A stretch of DNA of 35,334 nt from assembly GCA_005223095.1 (NCBI GenBank), contig NJBQ01000015.1, positions 1-35,334 of the forward strand, given 5' to 3'. The stretch's first letter is position 1. The number at the start of each line of letters is the position of its first letter. The notes beneath the pieces were generated by a model, which was given only the letters and a program-made list of their open reading frames with translations, was not told the DNA's origin and searched no databases. The translations under genes were made by a program, and so were the position numbers. The DNA comes from Candidatus Aerophobetes bacterium Ae_b3a (GTDB taxonomy: Bacteria > Aerophobota > Aerophobia > Aerophobales > AE-B3A). Positions 9,980 to 19,113 of the stretch are shown in pieces.

Positions 9980-10008
9980 TTTATACGGTAAAAGTCGCTA
10001 TTTGTCAA
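9980..10008 (-). promoter_or_regulatory. Sigma70-type promoter for the 5'-nucleotidase gene
   Basis: On minus strand TTGACA (10008-10003), 17-nt spacer, TATAAA (9985-9980). Confidence 0.55.
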
Positions 10009-10151
10009 AGCAAGGCGATTAATTGCGATAAGTAAGCACTATGCTGTAATCTGATTCTAGAGTATCTGGGCTCAACGCCAGCGCTTGACGGGATTCGTTG
10101 CTGTGCTAAATTTAGAGTGAGTCGCCTCAGATAACTGAACCGGTATGTTGA

Positions 10152-10877
10152 TTCGAACCGGAAGCACTTCTTGAGAGAATAATAAAGGCAAGTAGCAGTG
10201 AAGGAGATATAGTTTTAGACCCCTTCTGTGGTTGTGGAACGACTATAACAGTAGCGGAAAAGTTAAAGAGAAAGTGGATAGGTATAGATATAACTCACCT
10301 AGCTATATCTTTAATGAAACATAGACTAGAAGATACTTTTGGTAATGAGGTAGAATATGACGTAATTGGTGAGCCTGTGGATTTGGCAGGGGCAAAAGAG
10401 CTTGCGAATCAAGATCGGTATCAATTTCAATGGTGGGCTTTGGGATTGGTAGGAGCAAGACCTGCCAAGTCGGAGCAGAAGAAGGGACCCGATAAGGGAA
10501 TAGATGGCTATATCTATTCCCATGATGACCTCAAAAAGAAAGAGACAAAAGAGGTTATTATCCAGGTAAAAAGTGGGCATATGAACATAAGTAATATAAG
10601 AGATCTCCGGGGTGTAGTAAAGAGGGAAGAAGCTCAGATAGGGGTGTTTATCACTCTCAGAGAGCCGACAAAACCCATGAAAACGGAAGCTGTATCATCA
10701 GGATATTACAAGTCACCTTTGGGTCATAATTATCCCAAGATACAGATACTGACTATCAAGGAATTACTGGAAGGAAAGAAGATGGATCACCCTGTAAGAG
10801 CCAGAGGGATAGACGCTACGTTTAGGAAAGCGGAAAGATATGGACAGAAGGGGGAACAGAAGGAAATGGAGCTTTGA
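10152..10877 (+). pseudogene. 5'-truncated DNA methyltransferase fused to an Mrr-like PD-(D/E)XK domain (C-terminal remnant)
   Basis: The frame of ORF 10314..10877 is open upstream to a stop near 10149: FEPEALLERIIKASSSEGDIVLDPFCGCGTTITVAEKLKRKWIGIDITHLAISLMKHRLEDTFG; then KKGPDKGIDGYIY...EVIIQVKSG. The N-terminal target-recognition/catalytic half is absent. Confidence 0.75.
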
Positions 10878-10920
10878 ACAGGTTGGATATTATGAAAAGA
10901 CAGCTTCTAGCACAAGTGTT

Positions 10921-11229
10921 CTAAGCGGCTACTAAATCCTTGCTTCTTTGTACTAGTGTCAGTGCTTTCCTTATAAATTCTTTTCTTTGCTGTGTTTCTT
11001 CTTTTATCCTCTGATGAATGGTTTCTTGTATTTTAAGAACTGTTTCTTCAATATCCCTCTTTCGTGGCTGGATGACCCTAAAACCGGTAGGTTGGTTAGT
11101 AAACATTCCCAACTCAAGAAGCAAGAAATCATTTATAGGGTCACAATAAGAAGGTTCGCCGGTCCCAAACGAAACATATAAAACATGCGCCTCGTTATCG
11201 TAGTTCAGCTTTGGGTCTTGGTTGGCCAT
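10921..11229 (-). CDS. DUF2283-like small protein, candidate antitoxin
   Basis: LNYDNEAHVLYVSFGTGEPSYCDPINDFLLLELG resembles the DUF2283 pattern; start overlaps the 3' end of the upstream ORF. Confidence 0.65.
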   Translation of the reverse strand: MANQDPKLNYDNEAHVLYVSFGTGEPSYCDPINDFLLLELGMFTNQPTGFRVIQPRKRDIEETVLKIQETIHQRIKEETQQRKEFIRKALTLVQRSKDLVAA

Positions 11230-11597
11230 ACTTGGTTGCCTCCTTGTATTCTTGGACAGGGGTACATAGTAATAATAAATCGACGGTTTCTGTCCACAAG
11301 AACAGTAAAATAGCGAAACTTACTTACATCCACTGTAGTATCTGGCTTCAGGTAGTATCTTTGAGTCTTTTTACTATAAAAATAGAGATTGCAGTCTTCG
11401 TTACTTTCTTTAATATTATCGGGATTCCGGAGAGTTTCTCTAAAAAGCTGCTCATTATATATAATGTGTTCTCTCTCCCTTTCCACAATGACGTGCTCGA
11501 AGATTGTCTTGGTGAGAACCACATCGCCTAGCTTTTTGGCCTTTAGCTTAAGAAAAGTTGTTCTAGAGAAGTCAAGGGTCATTGACAAAACTCTCAA
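11205..11597 (-). CDS. Candidate nuclease toxin of the phage-Barnase-EndoU-ColicinE5/RelE-like (PBECR) type
   Basis: VVLTKTIFEHVIVEREREHIIYNEQLFRETLRNPDNIKES...LYFYSKKTQRYYLKPD...YFTVLVDRNRRFIITMYPC: H-containing helix, then ETLxxPDxI, then C-terminal strands ending in YP. Confidence 0.55.
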   Translation of the reverse strand: MRVLSMTLDFSRTTFLKLKAKKLGDVVLTKTIFEHVIVEREREHIIYNEQLFRETLRNPDNIKESNEDCNLYFYSKKTQRYYLKPDTTVDVSKFRYFTVLVDRNRRFIITMYPCPRIQGGNQVWPTKTQS

Positions 11598-11710
11598 TTT
11601 AAGGCAAGTGTCAGTGTACGAAAAAACGATTCCTTTGTCAACTAACTGTTTGTATTTGATTATCCTTAAGCCATTTTCGTATCTTCAAAAATTGAACTTA
11701 CGACTAGCAT

Positions 11711-11738
11711 ATTATAGTATAGCTGAAAACTTTGTCAA
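11711..11738 (-). promoter_or_regulatory. Near-consensus sigma70 promoter driving the candidate TA pair
   Basis: On minus strand TTGACA (11738-11733), 16-nt spacer, TATAAT (11716-11711). Confidence 0.65.
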
Positions 11739-11827
11739 TAGATGCTGGCTTTTATATTATATACTAAGTAGATATTTATAGCAACAGGGTGATCCTGTAG
11801 ACCATCAATAAAACAGTAGGTGAAAAA

Positions 11828-11974
11828 TTGAAAGAGAAGGAAATCAAGAAAAAACGTCTTAAACCTATCTCTCTCTATCCTCTTAAACCAGAAAAGGCGT
11901 TATTCTTATTTATCCAGGTAGATGCAGAGAAACTTAGAGTAATAAGACGGAAAAATCCTTTGCCAAAGGTATAA
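11828..11974 (+). CDS. Small ORF, 48 aa, TTG start, unknown function (not in supplied ORF track)
   Basis: Translation LKEKEIKKKRLKPISLYPLKPEKALFLFIQVDAEKLRVIRRKNPLPKV*; AGGTG upstream of TTG. Confidence 0.45.
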   Translation: MKEKEIKKKRLKPISLYPLKPEKALFLFIQVDAEKLRVIRRKNPLPKV

Positions 11975-12054
11975 TTCCGAAATAAAATTAATCAAAGAGT
12001 AAACATAAGTAGTATATAGGTTCGCTAATAATACAAAAAAAGGGGAGTGAGAAA

Positions 12055-13506
12055 ATGGAGAAGAAAAGTTTCTTAAAGGTGGCAGTAATCAGTGTTCTGG
12101 TACTCGGTTTGGCTGTGGGTATATGTTCAGCAGAGATGCAAACTGTCAGCAAGGAAGGGGTTATTGAGACCGCTTCTTACGGGAATGGTTATCGCTTTGA
12201 TAAAAATGGCTGGATATACGTTCACATTGAGGGCGCACCCTATGAGAGAGGTTTCCAGCATGGATACCTGGTTGCCCCGGAACTTGAGGAGATTATAGAG
12301 AGTATGAAATACCTTACCTACTGGGATATTGGTAAGAAATGGGATTTTTTTTGTTGAGGCGGGCCAGGAGCTCTTTCTGCCAAAAATAGATAGCGAGTTT
12401 TTGGAGGAGATGAAGGGTATTGCGGAAGGGGCCCAGATGGCTGGCGTAGACATTACCTGGCAGGAGGTTTTGGCCTGGAATGGCTACTTTGAGTTAGTCG
12501 ACTATTGGTGGCCCAACCAGAAGGCCGGGAAATTCGCCAGCCGTAGTCAAACTGATAAGGACCATTGCAGCGCATTTATTGCCACCGGCTCGGCTACCAG
12601 AGATGGGAGGGTGGTTATGGCTCACAACAGTTGGAATGTATATGAGCAGGGACAGTTCCTGAACCTGATTCTGGATCTGGAGCCTAGCGATGGTCACCGT
12701 ATCTTGATGCAAAGTATGCCGGGTTATATTCATAGCATGTCCGATTTCTTTGTCAGCGAGGCGGGCATTATGGGCACCGAGACCACTATTGGCGGCTTCG
12801 GGGAATACGAACCTGACGAAACGCCGGAATTTTTGCGGGTACGCAAGGCCATGCAGTATGCCGATGACCTGGACGAGTTTATCAACATGATGGAGAAAGA
12901 GAATAATGGGGGCTATGCCAACAGTTGGCTGCTGGCTGATGCCTATACGGGAGAAATCATGCGCCTGGAGCTTGGACTCAAGTACCAGAACGTCGAGCGC
13001 AAGATAGATGGTTACTTCATCGGCTACAACGCTCCAGTGGACCCCAGGATCCGCAATTTGGAGTGCAGCGATACAGGTTATCTCGACATCAGAATGCCTT
13101 CAGGAGCTCGTCGAGTGCGTCTGACCCAACTGATGCAGGAGCACTACGGTGAGATATTGATATCGAAGTGGCGCAAGAAGTCCTATCTGACCATTATGAC
13201 GTATATCTACAGAAGGAGAATAATCCTTGTTCGCGTACCGTGGAAGGCCATTACGAACTGGATGCCTTCGAGTACTGGGGTGCGAGATTGCCCTATCGCC
13301 CGGCAGGAGCCGTGGATGGTAAGGTGATGGATAGCAACATGGCCAAGGTTCTTAGCTTCTGGGCCCGCTGGGGTAGCTCCAGTGGTATGCCCTTTGATGC
13401 AGAGAAGTTCCTGGCAGAACATATCCAGTACAGTCATCTGGATGGTTACCTGAAGGATAGGCCAACTCAGCCCTGGACCTTATTCAAGGCAGGTGAGATG
13501 AAGTAA
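12055..13506 (+). pseudogene. C45-family acyltransferase/hydrolase-like (Ntn-hydrolase) secreted protein split by two frameshifts
   Basis: ORFs 12055..12357, 12329..13327 and 13168..13506 join into one protein: signal peptide, APYERGFQHGYLVAPEL, DHCSAFIATGSATRDGRVVMAHNSW, then DIEVAQEVLSDHYDVYLQKENNPCSRTVEGHYELDAFEYW. Confidence 0.75.
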
Positions 13507-13580
13507 TACAATTGGACCCTCCCCTGGAAAACAGCTTGTTGCTCATATAGGAATTAGGAGTAGGAAGATGGTTCAAAGAA

Positions 13581-14783
13581 TCAACCATTCCGTCGAGTGA
13601 ATAAAGGGGAATTTTTCTCTAGTAGGGCGAGCAAAGAAATTATCACTGCAATTGCAAGCAAATAAAGAGCACAGAATCTGATACCTGCGCTAATTCCCCA
13701 TCCTTGAACATCAGTCACTCTGCCAATAAGATTTGGAAGAATGGCTCCTCCTGCGCCAGAAATAGCCATCATCATCCCGGCTATCGTACCGGAGGAGTGA
13801 GGAAAATATTGCCCAATCAACGAGAACAATGTCCCAAGCATACCGGATAAAGACAGTCCGTACAGACAGATGAAAACCAGGTAGCTTAGAGGGTGAGCAG
13901 TTTTAGTTAACAATAAGATGGACCCTGCACCTACTAAGCAGGACAATAGTAGAACAAAGAAGGGAGAACTTCTCTCAACAATCCATCCGTAATTAAGTCG
14001 ACCTATGAACACAGCAATCCAAAAATAGGAAAGAAAAAAGCCTGAACCCCTCTCTGAGAGAGTAAGCAGGCTATTTGTACTCAAATACTCGACAATCCAA
14101 CTGGTAAATCCTCCTTGAGATCCAGCATACAAAGCAATGCATATACTTAACCAAATAACTGCTTGCTTCTTGAGCGTTCCTTTGAACACTCTGACACTAG
14201 TTTTCAGTATATGCTCTTCTTTAGGAAAGGTACTTAAAAGGAGGCAAAGAAAAATAGTGCCTGTTAAGATCCCGTTGACCAAATAAACTAAAGGCCAATC
14301 TGAGAACTGGATAAGAAAGTTTGCAATGAAAGGGCCTGCAATTGCTCCTCCCGCAAAGCAACTATGTCCTAGATTTACATAAAAAACTCGTCTTTGAGGA
14401 TGAAGGTCAAACATAAGGGCATTAGATATACTGAGAATAATTCCCATTCCAGATCCCACCAGAAAAATGCAGAAAATACTAATTTGATAAGCTAAGAGAG
14501 GCTCGAAAGCGGGGGTACGACTCATCATTAATGTTCCCAAAGTTGAAAAAGAAAGACCCAACAGGGCAAGTTTTTTCCTTCCCCATATGTCTGAAATACG
14601 TCCTCCCAGTAGAGCAGCCAAGATAGACCCTATCATCTGGGCTGAAATAAGATTTCCTTTCTCAGAACCGGTCAGTCCGTAGCTGAGTCCAATGCTATAT
14701 AATGTCCTATGAAGAGCCATAAGATGAAGAGCGGAGACAAAGAACATTGCAATGATGACTATATGGACTAATTTTCTATTCAA
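13581..14783 (-). CDS. Major facilitator superfamily transporter
   Basis: ~12 TM helices; GGRISDIWGRKKLALLGL motif A in the N-terminal half. Confidence 0.85.
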   Translation of the reverse strand: MNRKLVHIVIIAMFFVSALHLMALHRTLYSIGLSYGLTGSEKGNLISAQMIGSILAALLGGRISDIWGRKKLALLGLSFSTLGTLMMSRTPAFEPLLAYQISIFCIFLVGSGMGIILSISNALMFDLHPQRRVFYVNLGHSCFAGGAIAGPFIANFLIQFSDWPLVYLVNGILTGTIFLCLLLSTFPKEEHILKTSVRVFKGTLKKQAVIWLSICIALYAGSQGGFTSWIVEYLSTNSLLTLSERGSGFFLSYFWIAVFIGRLNYGWIVERSSPFFVLLLSCLVGAGSILLLTKTAHPLSYLVFICLYGLSLSGMLGTLFSLIGQYFPHSSGTIAGMMMAISGAGGAILPNLIGRVTDVQGWGISAGIRFCALYLLAIAVIISLLALLEKNSPLFTRRNG

Positions 14784-14905
14784 ATTTCTATCCTTTTTGC
14801 TGGACGCGATCTTAAATTCATCAATTTATTATCAATTGTTTCAGTGAAAGCGACTTGCCTCCCCCTACTTGCTACAGAAGGATTAGAACTTTAATCCAGT
14901 CAAAC

Positions 14906-15136
14906 TTATGCCTTTAACCATTTTGTTTTGCAATACAAAAAAAGTCCTATTATAGGAAGCACAGCAATAACTGCGCCCGCCATCATTACATGGGTTAAGC
15001 TTCTTTTTTGCCAAATAAGTAGGTATATGCAGGAAAGATTCGCATAAGAAAAGCAAGAGGAAGCATACCTATAAAAAAAGGGAATCATTAAGAGAGATAA
15101 TGCACCCATGAAGGGTATGTTCCGCCCAGGCAACAT
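14906..15136 (-). pseudogene. Remnant of a MalG-type sugar ABC-transporter permease (C-terminal end)
   Basis: LTHVMMAGAVIAVLPIIGLFLYCKTKWLKA resembles the conserved C-terminus of carbohydrate ABC permeases; the rest of the gene is missing. Confidence 0.6.
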
Positions 15137-15306
15137 TCAGATTGTATCCAAGTCCTGCCTGGATTTTTTCTCCTGCAGCATTCTATTTGGTAAGCCTTTT
15201 AGCAGCAACTCGCCACTCCGACCAGGTGCTGGGAGGTGAGCCAAGACCTGCTTCTTCAAACAACCTTGCATTGTATAGCATTCCCGTAGGCTGAAACTCT
15301 GAATGT
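15130..15306 (-). pseudogene. Remnant of an extracellular sugar-binding protein (ABC solute-binding family 1)
   Basis: Minus-strand translation GKLHSEFQPTGMLYNARLFEEAGLGSPPSTWSEWRVAAKRLTK*NAAGEKIQAGLGYNLN: (M)LYNxxLFEEAGL.PPxTWxE.xxAAKxLTK pattern with an in-frame stop. Confidence 0.65.
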
Positions 15307-15337
15307 AGTTTTCCCTAACGTAGTCTTGTACTTCGTT

Positions 15338-16342
15338 TTACTTATTTTCCTTGCCTATTTCAAACCCCAGTTCTTTCACACAGTAGTCCATGCTCTTCTG
15401 GAGGATTTTAGTCTCATGTTCCATGAGCTCCTCTATGGAAGCTCCTTTTAGATATGGAACATCCTTAAGTTTTTCTATAGGGCGGTTGGCTTTCCTTGTA
15501 ATGTTAAGCATCTTCACTAGATCATTGGGGTCTCTTTTTTCAAAACTATTCCAATAAGCAGGATCTAGGACTTTCATCTCAAAGTTCCTATGGTGATCAA
15601 GCTCTATGCTATAGTTTACATCAGGATTCGCTGCTTGAATGATGGGAACTATAGTTTTAAGATCCACCTCACCTTGGCCAAGAACATCCTGCCTCATAGT
15701 ATACCCATTACGGGTTTCATAAAGCTGCCAGTCTTTAAAATGGGTAGCAATTATATAGGGGGCAAGGGCCCTTGCTGTCTCTACAGGGTCCTGCACAATC
15801 CCAAAAGCATTAGCAGTATCAAGCGTTACACCAATGTACTCGCTGCCTACCTCATCCACAAACTGGGCAAGTTCCTGGTAGGTAACATCAAAATGATTCT
15901 CAAGTCCTATCTTGATATCCCAGTACCTTGCCATTTTAGCTAAAACTTTAAGATTTGTTCGCGTTTCCTTCTTAAAAGTATTCCATTCATCGGTATTAGA
16001 GATTATGTCGGGATGCAGTAGCCATCCAACAGATGTTTTCAGGATCTTCCCACCCATAATAGCAGTTGCCCTAAGTTGTCTTTCCGTCTCAACAGGCTCA
16101 GTGCCACTTGAACCTCCCTCAAGATACATCCCTAAACTTTTGGCTTCTTCACCAACTTCTCCCAGCAAACCTTCGTCAAGATTGGGAATATGTCCTTCGG
16201 TACTAATGAACATTATTCCCTGTGATCCCATTGCTTTGAGCTTATGCATAAGCTCAATTGGTCCCAATGGGTTTGGATTCTTACCCTGCATGTCATAAAT
16301 ACCACAAGTTGCTCTAAAACTGTGAGTGACTACACCTAACAT
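15338..16342 (-). CDS. TIM-barrel sugar phosphate isomerase/epimerase (AP-endonuclease-2-like fold)
   Basis: IGLENHFDVTYQELAQFVDEVGSEYIGVTLDTANAFGIVQDPVETARALAPYIIATHFKDW...YSIELDHH. Confidence 0.85.
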   Translation of the reverse strand: MLGVVTHSFRATCGIYDMQGKNPNPLGPIELMHKLKAMGSQGIMFISTEGHIPNLDEGLLGEVGEEAKSLGMYLEGGSSGTEPVETERQLRATAIMGGKILKTSVGWLLHPDIISNTDEWNTFKKETRTNLKVLAKMARYWDIKIGLENHFDVTYQELAQFVDEVGSEYIGVTLDTANAFGIVQDPVETARALAPYIIATHFKDWQLYETRNGYTMRQDVLGQGEVDLKTIVPIIQAANPDVNYSIELDHHRNFEMKVLDPAYWNSFEKRDPNDLVKMLNITRKANRPIEKLKDVPYLKGASIEELMEHETKILQKSMDYCVKELGFEIGKENK

Positions 16343-16407
16343 TTTTCTCCTCCTTACAATTAGTATCTCTTTTCTTGAAATTACTTCTTTATTTATGTCA
16401 GGACAAT

Positions 16408-17547
16408 TTATTTAATTTCCGATATTTCTACCTCCCTTCCTTCCTTTGCTGATTTGTATGCGGCTAGCATTACCTGCATAGTCTTAAGGTTATCCTCACC
16501 GTTACATATAGGTTCTCTATCTTGTTCGATGGATTGCATAAGGTCAGCCATAGAGCCCAGAAAACCTGCATAGGGATAAGAGATGTCGTATCGAGATCCG
16601 CCATAGAGGTGCCCCCCTAACCCAATAGGATTAGCAGGAAGCCTAACCTGTAACCACTCAACTTGACGAGGAGAATGAGAGGAGTAAACCTCCAATTTAT
16701 CCGGGGGCATCTTCATGAAAGAATGCCAGCCTTGACGGCCCTTAATGACCCCCTCTGTTCCTTCAACTCTAAACTCATACTTGTGCTCGTTTGCTCCTCC
16801 CTGAAGTAGAGTAATCTCTGCAAGAGAAGCCTGGATATTCTCATCAAATTTCAAGATAGTGAAATTAGTATGGTTGTTTAGAGTAGTATATAATCGTACA
16901 GGGGTTTTCCCTAACCACCAGCGCATTATATCGTAGTGATGTATAGACCACTCTAGCATTCTGAAGGTAGGTTCATCCATTGATTCGGAGTTCCATCCTC
17001 CCGGAGATATATTTTCTATCATAACCACCTGAGGTTTGCCAATGAACCCTTCCCTAATTAGGTTTCTTGTTGCAAAATGAGCTGGCCCCCATCTGCTGTT
17101 CTGGTTGATAGCGAACTTTATCCCTTTCTGTCTTGCAATATCCACCATCTCCTTTGCTCTCTGGTAAGTTCTGGCCAAGGGTTTATGCATGAGAATATGC
17201 TTTCCCGCATCTGCTGCATCTTTTGTTACTTGAACCCGGTCTTCCATATTCTTATCCGTTCTGTGAGGAATTGCAACATCTATCAGATCTACTTCCTCCA
17301 GTTCTAAAAGCTCTCTATAATCTTTAAATACCTTCTTAATACCCCACCTTTTCTTGGCAACCTCTCGAGCCTTTTCATCAACATCCGCAGCTGCTACTAT
17401 GTTCAGACCAGTCATCTCATAAGTGGGAAGGTGGGCCCAGCTAACTATTGCTCCTATCCCAATAACTCCGACTCCATAGTCCAGTTTACCCTCCTCCCAT
17501 CTTTCCCTATAAGGAACCAAAGGGATACCCCCTGTTTTGTTAGACAT
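16408..17547 (-). CDS. Gfo/Idh/MocA family oxidoreductase
   Basis: GVGVIGIGAIVSWAHLPTYEMTGLNIVAAADVDEKAREVAKKRWG...VDLIDVAIPHRTD...AGKHILMHKPLARTYQRAKEMVDIA. Confidence 0.92.
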   Translation of the reverse strand: MSNKTGGIPLVPYRERWEEGKLDYGVGVIGIGAIVSWAHLPTYEMTGLNIVAAADVDEKAREVAKKRWGIKKVFKDYRELLELEEVDLIDVAIPHRTDKNMEDRVQVTKDAADAGKHILMHKPLARTYQRAKEMVDIARQKGIKFAINQNSRWGPAHFATRNLIREGFIGKPQVVMIENISPGGWNSESMDEPTFRMLEWSIHHYDIMRWWLGKTPVRLYTTLNNHTNFTILKFDENIQASLAEITLLQGGANEHKYEFRVEGTEGVIKGRQGWHSFMKMPPDKLEVYSSHSPRQVEWLQVRLPANPIGLGGHLYGGSRYDISYPYAGFLGSMADLMQSIEQDREPICNGEDNLKTMQVMLAAYKSAKEGREVEISEIK

Positions 17548-17601
17548 CTACTTTCTCCTTTTTACTATAAATTTTCAAACTGAGAAATCCTATGTAGGAA
17601 A

Positions 17602-18170
17602 TTACAAAGCAGGGAGAATACCACTCACATCCACATCTTCCTCTAGTGGCAGGCTAACACTTCTTTTAACTGCGAATGACGCATAAGCAGCTAAGCACAC
17701 CTCCAGATTCACTCTTGCTGCCTATGGTGCTTGAAGCGGCTTTTTGTCTTCTATGAGACATTCCAAGAATTCATCTACTGCAGGTTTAAAGGAGTCAAGT
17801 CCAGGGGGAGGAACAGGTATAGTCTCCAAATACGTCTTAAATCCTCTACTTTCCAGCCCTTATGGATAAATCTTCCCATCTGTCCATATACAGTTTCTAC
17901 TTCAGAATTCAGGTACTCAGGAAGAGCTCCTAGCATATAGCAAGCATGATCTATGAATGCGCCTCCAGCTACCTTTTGTGGATCGACAAACCAGCCAGCA
18001 TTGCTCAAATGGGGCTTGCATTGAGGACCAAAAACGCGCAGAGAATAATAGATTGCAATGGGCCAATATTTTTCTCCAGTAGATGCTTAGGAAAATCATT
18101 CACAAATAAAGCAGGACCAATACCAATGATCAAATCCAATCATACCAACACCTGCACCTTTATTCCTCAT
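17602..18170 (-). pseudogene. Decayed Gfo/Idh/MocA oxidoreductase
   Basis: Minus-strand pieces: MRNKGAGVGMIGFDHWYW (start ~18170), WFVDPQKVAGGAFIDHACYMLGALPEYLNSEVETVYGQMGRFI, and C-terminal PAVDEFLECLIEDKKPLQAP*AARVNLEVCLAAYASFAVKRSVSLPLEED, in different frames with stops. Confidence 0.75.
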
Positions 18171-18185
18171 CGGTTTGCTCCTTCT

Positions 18186-19103
18186 TCATCTAATGTAAGG
18201 GTTGAGTATATCCCTGACCAGAAGAAGACCTCGTTTTATTTTTCCCTCTTCTCCTTCCCAAGCTTCGTCCTCATGCTCTATACTGATGACATAATCATAG
18301 CCCACCTCATATAAGGTTGAGATGCATCTACTCCAATTAACATCCCCCAGGCCGGGCAGTTTATTTATCCACCAGCCAGTGCCAAAAATTCCCACCCGGG
18401 AAAGTACATCTTTGTCAATCTTGGTGTCCTTAGCGTGCATATGAAATATTTTATCCTTAAAATCCTTAACAGCTTTCACATAATCAATTCCCTGCCAGAT
18501 TAGATGGGAAGGATCAAAATTTAACCCAAAATACCTGGAAGGAATTACATCGAACATACGAGTCCAGATATCAGGAGAATAGGCAAGGTTAGTTCCTGTA
18601 GGCCAACTTGCTTTTCCTCCATGTTCCACTCCCATAGGACAATTTTCAATGGCTAAGCGCACGTTATGATCCTCGGAAAATTTTACAATGTCAGGGAATA
18701 CTTTTTGAAAGGACCTAAGGTTCTCTTCAACCGTCTTATAAGGATCTCTTCCTACAAAGGTACCTACAATGTCTATATTTAATTTTGAAGCAGCCTCTAT
18801 TACTTTCTTTAAATGGGCATGACAGTGTTCACGGGCTTGTAAGTCAGGATCAAGATTGTTAGGATAATATGCTAAGGATGAGATTGCCATCTTGTGAGAA
18901 GCTAAAGTTTCCCGTATCTCTGCTGCTTTTTCCTCATTTAAATTCTCTACATCTATGTGAGAGACTCCTGCATACTTTCTTTCTACCTCTCCCCGTGGCC
19001 AACAAGCCACCTCTACCATCTGAAATCCCTCTTTAGATCCCCACCTTACTAAATCCTCAAGCTCAAGATTGGGAAAACAAGCTGTTAAAAATCCTAACTT
19101 CAT
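18186..19103 (-). CDS. TIM-barrel sugar phosphate isomerase/epimerase
   Basis: HNVRLAIENCPMG...YFGLNFDPSHLIWQGIDYVKAVKDFKDKIFHMHAKDTKID...GYDYVISIEHED. Confidence 0.88.
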   Translation of the reverse strand: MKLGFLTACFPNLELEDLVRWGSKEGFQMVEVACWPRGEVERKYAGVSHIDVENLNEEKAAEIRETLASHKMAISSLAYYPNNLDPDLQAREHCHAHLKKVIEAASKLNIDIVGTFVGRDPYKTVEENLRSFQKVFPDIVKFSEDHNVRLAIENCPMGVEHGGKASWPTGTNLAYSPDIWTRMFDVIPSRYFGLNFDPSHLIWQGIDYVKAVKDFKDKIFHMHAKDTKIDKDVLSRVGIFGTGWWINKLPGLGDVNWSRCISTLYEVGYDYVISIEHEDEAWEGEEGKIKRGLLLVRDILNPYIR

Positions 19104-19113
19104 TTTTTCTCCT

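Noticed and set aside
10135-10170. tRNA T-arm-like motif on the minus strand (ccggttcgaatcaac)
   Set aside because: The flanking stem does not pair and no acceptor, D-arm or anticodon arm is visible; the segment is explained by the methyltransferase remnant (FEPEALLERII).
11211-11781. Plus-strand ORFs 11211..11531 and 11389..11781
   Set aside because: Antisense to the candidate toxin gene, which has better motif and promoter support.
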